Assembly (NCBI GenBank): GCA_947493195.1
Contig: CANLQG010000002.1
Coordinates: 1-64,000, forward strand
Direction of reading: 5' to 3'
DNA: 64,000 nt
Source: an uncultured Sphingomonadaceae bacterium
GTDB lineage: Bacteria; Pseudomonadota; Alphaproteobacteria; Sphingomonadales; Sphingomonadaceae
Part shown: positions 55,360-63,627 of the stretch, one piece after another
How the letters are laid out: each line of letters begins with the position of its first letter
Position numbering within the stretch: the stretch's first letter is position 1
Position numbers and translations under genes: made by a program
Notes under the pieces: model-generated
Told to the model about the DNA's origin: nothing
Database searches by the model: none
Seen by the model: the letters and a program-made list of their open reading frames with translations, nothing else

Positions 55360-56797
55360 TATCCGAACCGCGGCTCTCGCCCTTGCCGCCGCAAGCCTCA
55401 TCGCCTCTCCTATTTCGGGGCCCGCCGCAGCAAATGTGGGCGACAGCATGGACCGCTTCATGGACGATATGGGCGCGGCGGCAAATGTCACCGGTCCGAC
55501 CGCCTTCGAAGGCCAGTCGGCGGGCTATTACAGCCTCGGCAATGTGTGGACCCGCTTCCCCCAGAAAACGACCAATATCGCCAATCTCCAGTTGCCGCGC
55601 GCCCGCGCGGGCTGCGGCGGGATCGACATTTTCGCCGGGTCATTCTCGTTCATCAATGCAAGCGAGCTGGTCGCGATGATGAAAGCGGTTGCGAACAACG
55701 CGGTCGGCTTTGCCTTCAGTCTCGCAATCGATACGGTCTGCCCCGAATGCAACAAGATCATGCAGGAGTTTTCGCAGAAGGCTCAGCTGATGAACAACCT
55801 CTCGATCAACTCGTGCGAAATGGCGCAAGGACTGGTCGGCGGCCTGTGGCCCAAAGGCGATCTGGCCGACAAGGCGATCTGCGAAGCGATTGGGAATTCC
55901 GAAGGCATCTTCACCGATTATGCGGCCGCCAAGCATGGCTGCGGCACGCGCGGCCAGCGCGCTGCGACCAATGAAAGCGCAGGCACTGATTACGCCGACG
56001 TCAATCCCGGCGTGGCGCGCAACTACACCTGGCATGTCCTCAAGAGGAGCGCCTTCTTCAACCCCGGCGGAACCTTCGACCGCGAGCTTGCCGAATATGC
56101 GATGACGCTGATCGGCACGGTAATCTACGTGCCCCCGACCGACGATGAGGCGGGCAGATTCGTGCCTTTTGCTGGCGATGCGTCTTCGACGCTTGTGAGC
56201 GCGCTCCTCGATGGAACGCAGGGCCAGACAGTGCGCGTGTTTCGCTGTGACGAAACAGACCAGTGCCTCAATCCGACCTTCGTGCAGATGAGCCTGACAA
56301 ACGCCAAGGCCATACGGCCGCGCGTCGCCGCGATGATCGGCAATATGGTCGATGCGATCCGCACCGATACCGCGATCGGCGATGCCGAGAAGGAATTGCT
56401 TCAGGTCGCCTCGGTCCCCTTGTACAAGATTCTCACGGTCCAGGCGGCCTACGGGCGCGGCATGGCTACCGACGACCGCGAAACGCTCGCTGAAATTGCC
56501 AGCATCGATCTGCTCTACGCGGTCCTCGATCGCATCGTCTCAGAAGCCGGGCGTTCGATGGCGAGCTTCATCGCCGCCGATGAAGCCAAGCTGGCAATCT
56601 GGCGCGGACAGGTCGCCGAAGTGCGCTCCGGACTGGTCCAGCGCCAGGCAACCGGACAGGCCAAGGTGTCGGCGATCATGCAGATCATCGAGAAGACCGC
56701 GATGATCGAAAACATGCTCGCTGCCTCGATGTCGCCTTCGATGTCGGCTGCGCTTGACTGGTCGCGTGGCCTGCAGTCGCGTTCGATCGTCCCCTGA
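55349..56797 (+). CDS. traH: TraH, pilus assembly protein
   Basis: A 482-residue secreted protein with signal peptide to 'PAAAN'. Family features are 'MDRFMDDMGAAANVTGPTAFEGQSAGYYSLGNVWTRFPQ', 'RAGCGGIDIFAGSFSFINASELV' and 'CPECNKIMQEFSQKAQLMNNLSINSCEMAQGLVGG'. C-terminal coiled helices follow. TraH works with TraF in pilus assembly at the outer membrane. It starts inside the traF 3' end (11-base overlap). Confidence 0.93.
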   Translation: MITSIRTAALALAAASLIASPISGPAAANVGDSMDRFMDDMGAAANVTGPTAFEGQSAGYYSLGNVWTRFPQKTTNIANLQLPRARAGCGGIDIFAGSFSFINASELVAMMKAVANNAVGFAFSLAIDTVCPECNKIMQEFSQKAQLMNNLSINSCEMAQGLVGGLWPKGDLADKAICEAIGNSEGIFTDYAAAKHGCGTRGQRAATNESAGTDYADVNPGVARNYTWHVLKRSAFFNPGGTFDRELAEYAMTLIGTVIYVPPTDDEAGRFVPFAGDASSTLVSALLDGTQGQTVRVFRCDETDQCLNPTFVQMSLTNAKAIRPRVAAMIGNMVDAIRTDTAIGDAEKELLQVASVPLYKILTVQAAYGRGMATDDRETLAEIASIDLLYAVLDRIVSEAGRSMASFIAADEAKLAIWRGQVAEVRSGLVQRQATGQAKVSAIMQIIEKTAMIENMLAASMSPSMSAALDWSRGLQSRSIVP

Positions 56798-56807
56798 GGC
56801 GAGCGCG

Positions 56808-59510
56808 ATGGCCGAGATCTTCACCACCGGCGGCGGCGAATACATCGTCAATGTGCTCAATGCCGTCGCCGCATGGACCGGTGCCGGAGGCTACAAGAGC
56901 CTGATCCAGGTCGCGCTGGTGATGGGCATGACGCTTGGCGTTATCGTCGTCGCCTTCAATCAGGACTGGCGCGCATGGCTCAACTGGTTCCTCGGAGCGA
57001 CGCTGATCTACATGTGCTTGATGGTCCCGCGGATGGATGTGCAGGTGACCGACCGGGTGAATCCCAGCCTCGCTCCGGCCACGGTTGCCAATGTCCCGCT
57101 GGGTCTTGCCCTGATGGCAAGCTTCACCAGCCAGGCGGGTGACTATCTGACCCGCTCGGCGGAAACCGTATTCGGCCTTCCGCAAGATCTCAACTACTCG
57201 AAAAACGGCATGATCTACGGCGCGCGTTTGCTCGAGGCGACGCGCAGCCTGCGTATCGCCGATCCCGAGTTCGCCGCCAATTTCGACGAGCATGTCCGTC
57301 AGTGCGTATTCTACGATCTGCTGCTCGGACGTTACTCGATGAAGGAGCTGTCCGAGAGCGATGACGTCTGGGCGACGATAGCGCCGGGAAGCGCAGCGCG
57401 CGCACAGAAATTCCTCACCAGGCAGGCCGACGACCGGGTCACCGCCTCGATCGTCACCTGCCGCGAGGCTTACACATCCCTGTCCGGTCAATGGGCGAGC
57501 ATGATCGATGAGATGACGCTGGTTGCCGGTCGCCAACTCTATCCGCGCCAGACCGAGGCGCTGGCAAAGGCCAAGCTGATCGCCGATCTTCCGATCGCCT
57601 ATCAGTACCTCACCGGGATCTCGAGGGACGCGAGCAGCATCTTCCGCCAGGTGCTGACGATCAACGCCATGAACCAGGCGATGCACGGCTTCGCGGGAGC
57701 GAGCGGCACATCGAGCGTCGACGTCTTCGCCCAGACTAGGGCCGACATCCAGACCGAGCGGACCTATTCATCGATCGCGCACAACGCCATGAAGTGGGTG
57801 CCGATCCTCAACGTCGTGCTGACCGTGGTCTTCTATGCCCTGTTCCCGGTGCTCTTCCCGCTCTTCCTCATGCCCAGAAGCGGGCCGATCGCGCTGCGCG
57901 GATACGTGACTGGATTCTTCTACCTTGCCGCGTGGGGTCCGCTCTTCGTCATCCTCCACATGATCCTGATGCTGAAGGGCGCGAGCGACGTAGCTGCCGC
58001 TGGCGGCACCAGCGGCCTCTCTCTTGCCACCTTTTCGGGCATGACCGACGTGAACAACGATATCGGCATTCTTGCGGGCTACCTTGTCGCCTCGATCCCG
58101 TTCCTTGCCGGCGGTGTCGCGCGCGGCGCGATGGCGATCTCCAGTCAGGCGACCAGCTATCTCAACCCCAGCCAGAATGCCGCCGAAGAAGCTGCGCGCG
58201 AGGCCAGCACGGGTAATGTATCGCTCGGCAATACCAATCTTGATAACTCGAGCGTGTTCTCGCGCCAGTTCGCGCAGGCGAGCCTTGCGCCCAACATCGG
58301 TTACGGTGCTGCGCAGACCCGGGGATTCAGCGAAAGCGGGACGCAGACCACCGGCTTCGCGCAAGCCGAGTTCGCCAATGTTCCGACCTCGAGCTATCCC
58401 TTCACTCCGACCCTGGGGCAGGATTTCTCGAGCCGGCTTTCGACCATGGCAAGCCAGAGCCGCGGCCAGAGCGAAACTTTCTCCAACCTTGCCCAGCAAT
58501 CGACCAGTTCTGCCGTCACACGCTTCAACGAGATCCGCGACGCCTACACGCGGTCACGCTCGAACGAGAGTGTCAGCGGCACGTCAACGAGCGACAGCAT
58601 CGGCAGCGCCTTCAGCGAAGTCGATAATGCCTCGAGGACACTGCAGCAGCAATTCGGCCTGTCACGCCGGGCATCTGATGACATAACCGTTTCCTGGTTC
58701 CTTAACGGTGATGCTGGTTTGGGCTTGAAGGGAGAAAAGGGGGCGGGTTCGGCTTCACTTGGGGTTAGAGGGGGGAGAAACCAGACTTGGACCGACAGCG
58801 ATATCGGCATCGCCTCGGAAGATCGTTCTCGGATCATGGGATCGCTGCGGCAGATCTCCGACGGCCGCAACTGGACGAGTACACGGGAAGGTTTCCTGCG
58901 CGAAACGAGTTCGAACTCGGAAGCGTCCGTCTCAAGCAGCGCTGCCGGCATGACGACCTCGATTACCGAAGCGCAAAGCTATACCGTCGAGGCGCGCCGG
59001 GCCGAGGAAATTGCCAGCCGTCTCGAGAACCAGGCGAGCTGGTACGAGAGCGCGAACGCTGCGGGCACGCTCAATCTGAGCCAGGCCTATCGCGAATGGG
59101 GTATGGCCGAGATCGACGCTAATCGGGACTACTACGGCCAGGACCGCTTTGACGATATCGATTTCCAGATGAGTGCGCGCGGCCAGCAGCTTCAGGCCCG
59201 CTTCGTCGAGAGCTATGCCGAACAGCTGAACGACGACATCGCCAACGAACTCGTCCTGCCCAACGCAGCTGCCGTCGCTCGCCCCTCGGTCGGAAGTGCT
59301 GCAGGGGTTCGCGGTTCCGTGAACCTCGGCGGCGTATCCGGCAGTCTTTCCGATCCATCGAGCGGTCGGGAAGCTATCGCGCGCGATGTCGGAAGAGTAC
59401 AGCAAAGGGGCGGACAGCGCGTCGGTTCGGTAGGGGAATATCTTGACCGTCAGACGCGCGATGCCAATGGCGCGTCAGAAGAAGCTGCCGATGACGTAAA
59501 GAATTGGTGA
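56808..59510 (+). CDS. traG: TraG, mating-pair stabilisation and entry-exclusion protein
   Basis: A 900-residue inner-membrane protein. The ATG at 56808 follows the traH stop by ten bases. The TraG N-terminal domain has 'FTTGGGEYIVNVLNAVAAWTGAGGYKSLIQVALVMG' and helices near 360-385, 405-430 and 440-465. The C-terminal ~430 residues are a soluble, Ser/Gln/Asn-rich region with long helices ('NASRTLQQQFGLSRRASDDITVSWFLNG'), probably periplasmic or secreted. Length matches F TraG. It ends the tra operon; a convergent small gene follows after three bases. Confidence 0.92.
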   Translation: MAEIFTTGGGEYIVNVLNAVAAWTGAGGYKSLIQVALVMGMTLGVIVVAFNQDWRAWLNWFLGATLIYMCLMVPRMDVQVTDRVNPSLAPATVANVPLGLALMASFTSQAGDYLTRSAETVFGLPQDLNYSKNGMIYGARLLEATRSLRIADPEFAANFDEHVRQCVFYDLLLGRYSMKELSESDDVWATIAPGSAARAQKFLTRQADDRVTASIVTCREAYTSLSGQWASMIDEMTLVAGRQLYPRQTEALAKAKLIADLPIAYQYLTGISRDASSIFRQVLTINAMNQAMHGFAGASGTSSVDVFAQTRADIQTERTYSSIAHNAMKWVPILNVVLTVVFYALFPVLFPLFLMPRSGPIALRGYVTGFFYLAAWGPLFVILHMILMLKGASDVAAAGGTSGLSLATFSGMTDVNNDIGILAGYLVASIPFLAGGVARGAMAISSQATSYLNPSQNAAEEAAREASTGNVSLGNTNLDNSSVFSRQFAQASLAPNIGYGAAQTRGFSESGTQTTGFAQAEFANVPTSSYPFTPTLGQDFSSRLSTMASQSRGQSETFSNLAQQSTSSAVTRFNEIRDAYTRSRSNESVSGTSTSDSIGSAFSEVDNASRTLQQQFGLSRRASDDITVSWFLNGDAGLGLKGEKGAGSASLGVRGGRNQTWTDSDIGIASEDRSRIMGSLRQISDGRNWTSTREGFLRETSSNSEASVSSSAAGMTTSITEAQSYTVEARRAEEIASRLENQASWYESANAAGTLNLSQAYREWGMAEIDANRDYYGQDRFDDIDFQMSARGQQLQARFVESYAEQLNDDIANELVLPNAAAVARPSVGSAAGVRGSVNLGGVSGSLSDPSSGREAIARDVGRVQQRGGQRVGSVGEYLDRQTRDANGASEEAADDVKNW

Positions 59511-59513
59511 AGC

Positions 59514-59723
59514 TCAGAGAATGATATCGTAGAAGACTACGAAAGCGGCGAAAGCTCCGAGTCCAAGAAACACTGTGATCAGTTTCAGACGCCCCCAGGG
59601 GTCGGCCCACGTCTTCTTCCATGTGTAGGACGTCAGACGATTCTCTGCGATAGCGCGATCGACCTCACGAAAGCCTTCCCAATTGCTGTCACCGCTCGGC
59701 GGGGCTTTCTCTGGATTGCTCAT
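59514..59723 (-). CDS. Small hypothetical tail-anchored membrane protein
   Basis: A 69-residue protein with a soluble front ('SNPEKAPPSGDSNWEGFREVDRAIAENRL') and one C-terminal membrane helix ('LKLITVFLGLGAFAAFVVFYDIIL'). The ATG at 59723 has AAGGAG seven bases upstream; longer in-frame starts exist. It is convergent with traG. No family is recognised. Confidence 0.55.
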   Translation of the reverse strand: MSNPEKAPPSGDSNWEGFREVDRAIAENRLTSYTWKKTWADPWGRLKLITVFLGLGAFAAFVVFYDIIL

Positions 59724-59820
59724 CGTTTTCTCCTTCATGAGAACAGGCGCAACCTTTCCTCTAGATCTCGGACCGTGGTTGGGTGCAAAATAGCCGAAAA
59801 TCTTTGGCAAAGCCAATTCA

Positions 59821-60408
59821 ATGACTTGGCCTCGCTATCGAGAAATGGATAAAAGACCTGATGATCGGTATCGCTTCATGAAACCCGACGATCCGGAACA
59901 GTCCGGGAATGTCTTCGACATTTGGGGCGAACTTGCCCGGCAGAAGCAAGACAGACGACGTAGACTTGTGTTGCTCATCGCTGGGGGTCTTCTGGTTGGT
60001 ATCCTCGGCGGCCTAGTCGGCATCAACTGGCCTTTCGGTCCGGCGAGTGCCGAGGCGCAAGTGCAGCATAACTTTGCGGTCTGCGGAATGGTAAGGCGGA
60101 CCTGCGTCGTCGATGGCGACACTATCTGGGTCGAAGGCATCAAGATCCGTATCGCGGACATCGACACTCCGGAAATATCGCAGCCGCAATGCGACTACGA
60201 ATACGATCTCGGAATCAGAGCAAGAGACCGGCTTGTCGTTCTCCTGAATGCGGGCAATTTTGCCCTGTCTCCAATCGGCAACCGCGACGAGGATCGGTAC
60301 GGTCGCAAACTTCGCGTGGTGATGCGTGATGGTCGCTCGCTCGGCGACCAGCTTGTGGCGGAAGGTCTGGCGCGAACATGGACGGGGCGCAGGGAGCCGT
60401 GGTGTTGA
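59821..60408 (+). CDS. Membrane-anchored thermonuclease (SNase)-like protein
   Basis: A 195-residue protein with a cytosolic start, a membrane helix at ~50-68 ('LVLLIAGGLLVGILGGLVGI') and an extracytoplasmic staphylococcal-nuclease fold. Visible features: 'CVVDGDTIWVEGIKIRIADIDTPEI', with Arg and Asp of the active site, and 'DEDRYGRKLRVVMRDGRSLGD' with the second Arg. Ca2+-dependent nuclease activity is possible. Thermonuclease genes are common in conjugative elements, perhaps for entry or surface DNA. Start ATG 59821 is uncertain; internal ATGs at 59845 and 59878 are alternatives. Confidence 0.8.
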   Translation: MTWPRYREMDKRPDDRYRFMKPDDPEQSGNVFDIWGELARQKQDRRRRLVLLIAGGLLVGILGGLVGINWPFGPASAEAQVQHNFAVCGMVRRTCVVDGDTIWVEGIKIRIADIDTPEISQPQCDYEYDLGIRARDRLVVLLNAGNFALSPIGNRDEDRYGRKLRVVMRDGRSLGDQLVAEGLARTWTGRREPWC

Positions 60409-60539
60409 AGAGCAAATGGCGAACCGACGAACGGCGCGCACGAGACGAGCCTTACTCCTGGAAGGTGGAACTCGAAGCGTGGCTGCTAGGTCTGGCCATG
60501 CTGGCAGTGGCCGACCATGGAATCGGAGCGCTCTTTTGA
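60402..60539 (+). CDS. Very short hypothetical protein
   Basis: A 45-codon frame with a GTG start overlapping the nuclease stop and ending in 'AVADHGIGALF'. One hydrophobic helix ('LEAWLLGLAMLAVADHGIGALF') follows a charged front ('KSKWRTDERRARDEPYSW'). Its stop overlaps the start of the following DUF6961-like gene, so it fits a coupled chain. No family is recognised. Confidence 0.4.
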   Translation: MLKSKWRTDERRARDEPYSWKVELEAWLLGLAMLAVADHGIGALF

Positions 60540-60730
60540 CGCTCACGCGCGACAAGGAAATATGGGGTATGGCGCTGTGGGTCGAGAAACACCATGGCGA
60601 TGCCGGTGCTAAATTCATTGATGAGAAGATCGAGAAGCTGACTCGTTTGGGCGAGCCGGACGGCGTAGAACTTTGGCAGGAGATCGCGCGTCGTTTCGAG
60701 CAACTTGGCGAGCGCAGTGTTCATTCCTAG
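60536..60730 (+). CDS. DUF6961-like small protein
   Basis: A 64-residue protein starting at TTG 60536: 'TLTRDKEIWGMALWVEKHHG' and 'DGVELWQEIARRFEQLGE'. It resembles the DUF6961 family found in Sphingomonadales, whose role is unknown. Its 3' half overlaps the end of the opposite-strand HTH gene by 116 bases. Assignment rests on recalled family style. Confidence 0.6.
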   Translation: MTLTRDKEIWGMALWVEKHHGDAGAKFIDEKIEKLTRLGEPDGVELWQEIARRFEQLGERSVHS

Positions 60731-60923
60731 GGTCCTTCCTCGAGACCCCAGATTTGATAGACTCGATATAAGCTTCCAGCCGCTCGATTGTCTTGCGGCG
60801 TGGGATTCGCCCGTTCCTGAGATCCAGCACGAATCGGGGATCACCGACCGCGCGCCTGCCAAAACGGGTCGCTGAAATATGATTGTCTTTCAGGTGCTTT
60901 TCAATCCTGTCCAGCAGTTCCAT
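60615..60923 (-). CDS. Small HTH-type regulator with C-terminal extension
   Basis: A 102-residue protein. Residues 1-57 look like a compact helix-turn-helix ('ELLDRIEKHLKDNHISATRFGRRAVGDPRFVLDLRNG', then 'IPRRKTIERLEAYIESI'), a type common in Sphingomonadales. The rest is basic, low-complexity sequence that overlaps the DUF6961-like gene on the other strand and may be read-through of a lost stop. ATG 60921-60923 is preferred. It is divergent from the S24 regulator, with direct repeats between. Confidence 0.65.
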   Translation of the reverse strand: MELLDRIEKHLKDNHISATRFGRRAVGDPRFVLDLRNGRIPRRKTIERLEAYIESIKSGVSRKDPRNEHCARQVARNDARSPAKVLRRPARPNESASRSSHQ

Positions 60924-60954
60924 TCTTTTCCAGCTCCGACTCACAGACCCCTTG

Positions 60955-61013
60955 TGTTCTTGTTATGTTCTTAGTAGGAAGATATCCGTGAGTCTAGGAA
61001 AAATCCTACACCC
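60955..61013. promoter_or_regulatory. Shared regulatory region between the HTH and S24 regulators
   Basis: TGTTCTT occurs at 60955-60961 and 11 bases on at 60966-60972; on the minus strand this reads AAGAACA, the repeat found before the tra operon. GTAGGAAGATATCC starts at 60974, and TAGGA-AAAA-TCCTA (60995-61008) runs on as TCCTACACCC (61004-61013), a ten-base match to 41775-41784. Confidence 0.5.
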
Positions 61014-61033
61014 GGATTCGAAGGATCAAGCGA

Positions 61034-61669
61034 ATGGAACACGTCAGAGAAGAGCTCGATCGGTTGATTACGCAGCGTGGATACGGCTATGCGGCGATCT
61101 CGCGCCTGATCCGCCGCAACCCCAGCTACATTCAGCAATTCATCAAGCGCGGCTCCCCTCGCAAGCTCGATGACGAAGATCGCAAAACCCTTGCAAGTTT
61201 CTTTGGTGTTGACGAACAAGTTCTCGGCGGCTCGGCCAATCCTGTCACCGATGGCATGGTCGAAATTCCGGTTTTAGACGTCGAAGCGTCTGCTGGCTTT
61301 GGAGCCGTGGCAGGCAGCGAGAATGCCCAGACCCGGTTCGGGTTCGACGAACAGTGGTTGCGCCGCTTGACGGCAGCGAAAAGCGCAAGCCTCTCGATTG
61401 TCGGTGTTATGGGCGACTCAATGGAGCCAACGCTGAGCGACGGTGACGAAGTTTTGGTCGACGCGTCCGACCATGGGTCGCGGCTTCGTGACGGCATCTA
61501 TGTCTTGCGAGCCGACGATGCACTCGTCGTGAAACGGATAGCAATCAAACCAGGCGGGAAGCAGATCACAATCGCCAGTGACAACCCTGCATACCCCACC
61601 TGGCATGATATGGATCGTTCTGAGGTTCATGTAGTCGGCCGTGTTATCTGGTTTGGGCGAGCGCTGTAG
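61034..61669 (+). CDS. S24/LexA-like self-cleaving repressor
   Basis: A 211-residue regulator. The N-terminal DNA-binding domain ('YGYAAISRLIRRNPSYIQQFIKRGSPRKL') is followed by a cleavage-type Ala87-Gly88 ('EASAGFG') and a peptidase domain with Ser129 ('GDSMEPTLSDGDEV') and Lys167 ('ALVVKRIAI'), the S24 dyad. All parts needed for self-cleavage on DNA damage are present. In SXT-type and phage elements such proteins control transfer or lysis. The shared motif near its promoter suggests it may act on tra. No frameshift is seen. Confidence 0.9.
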   Translation: MEHVREELDRLITQRGYGYAAISRLIRRNPSYIQQFIKRGSPRKLDDEDRKTLASFFGVDEQVLGGSANPVTDGMVEIPVLDVEASAGFGAVAGSENAQTRFGFDEQWLRRLTAAKSASLSIVGVMGDSMEPTLSDGDEVLVDASDHGSRLRDGIYVLRADDALVVKRIAIKPGGKQITIASDNPAYPTWHDMDRSEVHVVGRVIWFGRAL

Positions 61670-61702
61670 ATCACCGCATTTATCGCAGTCCCGATGCGGG
61701 AT

Positions 61703-62356
61703 TCATGACGATGGCGCTGCGACGTTCAGTAACGGGCGAAGCGTTTCCTGCATCCAGGAAGGAAGGGTGCCGAAGCCGTCGGCTAGATCGCTCCGTAGCT
61801 TTGTTCCATGCACGGGATCGGCAAGGAGATCGGCAAGGCGGTCTCGCCACTGCTCGACTTCGTCGCCAGACATCGTATCGCGCAGCCAGTGCAGGGCCTG
61901 AACGATCCGCATCGCCGGGCGCCCGGCCCAGTAGAGTTTGCTGGCAGCAGTTTGCTTGAAGGTAATGGAGAGATTGCCGAACTTGATCGACTTGGGCCGA
62001 GCTTCACTGTGAATGATAATCTTTGCTGGGACGGCGTTAGTAAAACCGAGATCGTTGGCGGCAGTCATGCCATCGACCAGCACGCGAATCTGGTCCCGGC
62101 GTGCGACGGCCTCGACAATCGCGCGAGCGTCGGGTGCGCTTTTCTCCCTAGTCAGGCTGTTGATGCCCGGTCTGTCGTACAATCCGCGGTAGATCCGGCG
62201 GAGGTCTCCCGTTTTCACCATGCGCTGAAGGGCCTTGTCGATTGCATCTCGGCTTGCAAGATCGAGAAAGTCCCGCGGCGTCCAGACGGCATTTATAGCT
62301 CCCTGTACGACACGGTCGAGAATTTGTGACTTCAGAGTAGGCGGCACTGCGTTCAT
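61703..62356 (-). CDS. AbiEi/DUF6088-like antitoxin without a visible toxin
   Basis: A 217-residue protein: an N-terminal winged helix-turn-helix (~1-80: 'AVWTPRDFLDLASRDAIDKALQRMVKTGDLRRIYRGLYDRP') and a C-terminal domain with 'VDGMTAANDLGFTNAVPAKIIIHSEARPKSIKFGNLSITFKQ'. This is the type IV antitoxin (AbiEi) layout of DUF6088. The usual downstream AbiEii nucleotidyltransferase is missing; the next gene in its direction is the convergent S24 gene 33 bases away. A perfect 9-bp inverted repeat lies directly before its start, consistent with self-repression. Confidence 0.8.
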   Translation of the reverse strand: MNAVPPTLKSQILDRVVQGAINAVWTPRDFLDLASRDAIDKALQRMVKTGDLRRIYRGLYDRPGINSLTREKSAPDARAIVEAVARRDQIRVLVDGMTAANDLGFTNAVPAKIIIHSEARPKSIKFGNLSITFKQTAASKLYWAGRPAMRIVQALHWLRDTMSGDEVEQWRDRLADLLADPVHGTKLRSDLADGFGTLPSWMQETLRPLLNVAAPSS

Positions 62357-62384
62357 GTCCGAAATATGTATATCAATTTCGGAC
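62357..62384 (-). promoter_or_regulatory. Inverted repeat before the AbiEi-like gene
   Basis: GTCCGAAAT (62357-62365) and ATTTCGGAC (62376-62384) are perfect inverted repeats 10 bases apart, ending one base upstream of the start codon (62354-62356). AbiEi antitoxins bind inverted repeats in their own promoter, so this is a likely operator. Confidence 0.65.
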
Positions 62385-62763
62385 GTATAATGGGGGCCAG
62401 CTCATTGCAAAATGTCATCGTACAAAGTTGAAAGCTGATCAAATGCTCGTCTGCTTTTGGGCCGTTAGCAGACCGGCGGCTTCTATTGAAAGGCTAGGAT
62501 AGCGGCCAGTCCGATTTTGGATGTGGCGAACGGTCTTCGTATGTCTGCTAATGGGGTGGAAAGCTGCGACAAATGCAATTCGCTTAGAAGTCAATACTGG
62601 GGCCCGTTTCAGCCAGTCTGCTTTTGGAGCTTTTACTCCAGAAGCCGACGTTCCGTCAGCATTGCGTTACGGACATGCGAGGCGAGCATCATTCTTGACC
62701 GTTAGTACAGCACTAGGAATCAAACCGAGATCGTTGCGTCAACGCACGGACCGCTGACAACGC
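62385..62763. other. Non-coding stretch
   Basis: No supported gene. Two overlapping rightward frames near 62,517-62,757 lack a ribosome site and resemble no known protein. The stretch may be the right edge of the mobile region, but no repeat or att site was recognised. Confidence 0.4.
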
Positions 62764-63393
62764 TCAGTTTTCAGGGCCCCGAGGTTTGTAGCGGGGGAGC
62801 GCCCATCCGAACGAAAGCGCTCCAGCCCTCAACCCAAACCCGCATGCCAGCGCAATTACGATTGCAATTTCACGCTGTAGGCCCAGCGGATGCAGGACGA
62901 TATAGGTCGAGGCTGCGAGAACCACTGCAGTCACGTAAATCTCGTGAGAAAAGATTATGGAATCTTCTTTTCCGAGAACGTCGCGAATGATCCCCCCAAA
63001 GCATGCTGTTATGACGCCCATAGTGATCGAGACCAATGGGGCCTCTCCTAGCGCATTGGCCTTTTCGGCCCCGGCGGTTGCGAAGAGCGCGAGCCCCAAT
63101 GCATCGAACCACAGTATCCATTGATGGCGGGAGGCGGCGAGATGGGCTGTGAAGAAAACCGCCACCGAGACTATCATACAGACGCCAAGATATTCCGGAC
63201 GATCCATCCAGAATACCGGTTGGCTGTCCAGTAAGAGATCACGGATGGTTCCACCGCCGATCCCGGTTACCGTGCCAAGCAGGATGAAGCCGATGACGTC
63301 CATCTGATTGCGTGAAGCGACCAGAGCGCCGCTTATGGTGAAAACCACGATGCCAAGCCAGTCGAGGGCGGCAATGCTGCTATCGAATATCAC
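62764..63393 (-). CDS. TRIC/UPF0126-type cation channel
   Basis: A 209-residue membrane protein with about seven helices made of two repeats: 'LDWLGIVVFTISGALVASRNQMDVIGFILLGTVTGIGGGTIRDLLL' and 'DALGLALFATAGAEKA' with 'CFGGIIRDVLG'. The paired Gly-Gly-x3-Arg-Asp motifs are the TRIC signature; bacterial members form potassium-permeable trimers. The GTG at 63391-63393 gives the usual start; a longer GTG start at 63432 adds a charged N-terminus. It looks like a normal chromosomal gene. Confidence 0.85.
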   Translation of the reverse strand: MIFDSSIAALDWLGIVVFTISGALVASRNQMDVIGFILLGTVTGIGGGTIRDLLLDSQPVFWMDRPEYLGVCMIVSVAVFFTAHLAASRHQWILWFDALGLALFATAGAEKANALGEAPLVSITMGVITACFGGIIRDVLGKEDSIIFSHEIYVTAVVLAASTYIVLHPLGLQREIAIVIALACGFGLRAGALSFGWALPRYKPRGPEN

Positions 63394-63627
63394 TTTTTGC
63401 TCTTCTCTAAATCGTGATGACTGCCGCAACACAGTCGAAAGTCATTTTGCGATGATCCTTTTCCCCGCACCGGGAAGGCCGTGTCCTCCCGTGGCCCAAA
63501 GGAAAGCGCGAATAAATCTGCATATAAAGTGAGAGCCTTCGGTCGCATAAGTGGCGGCTCCAAGCTCCTTCTTCAAAAGGGGGCATTGGGTACGGTTTGA
63601 TACGCTGCCCGCCCCCTTGAGAATTGA

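Noticed and set aside
62517..62757. Two short rightward frames
   Set aside because: Overlapping frames with no ribosome site and no protein-like conservation that I can recognise.
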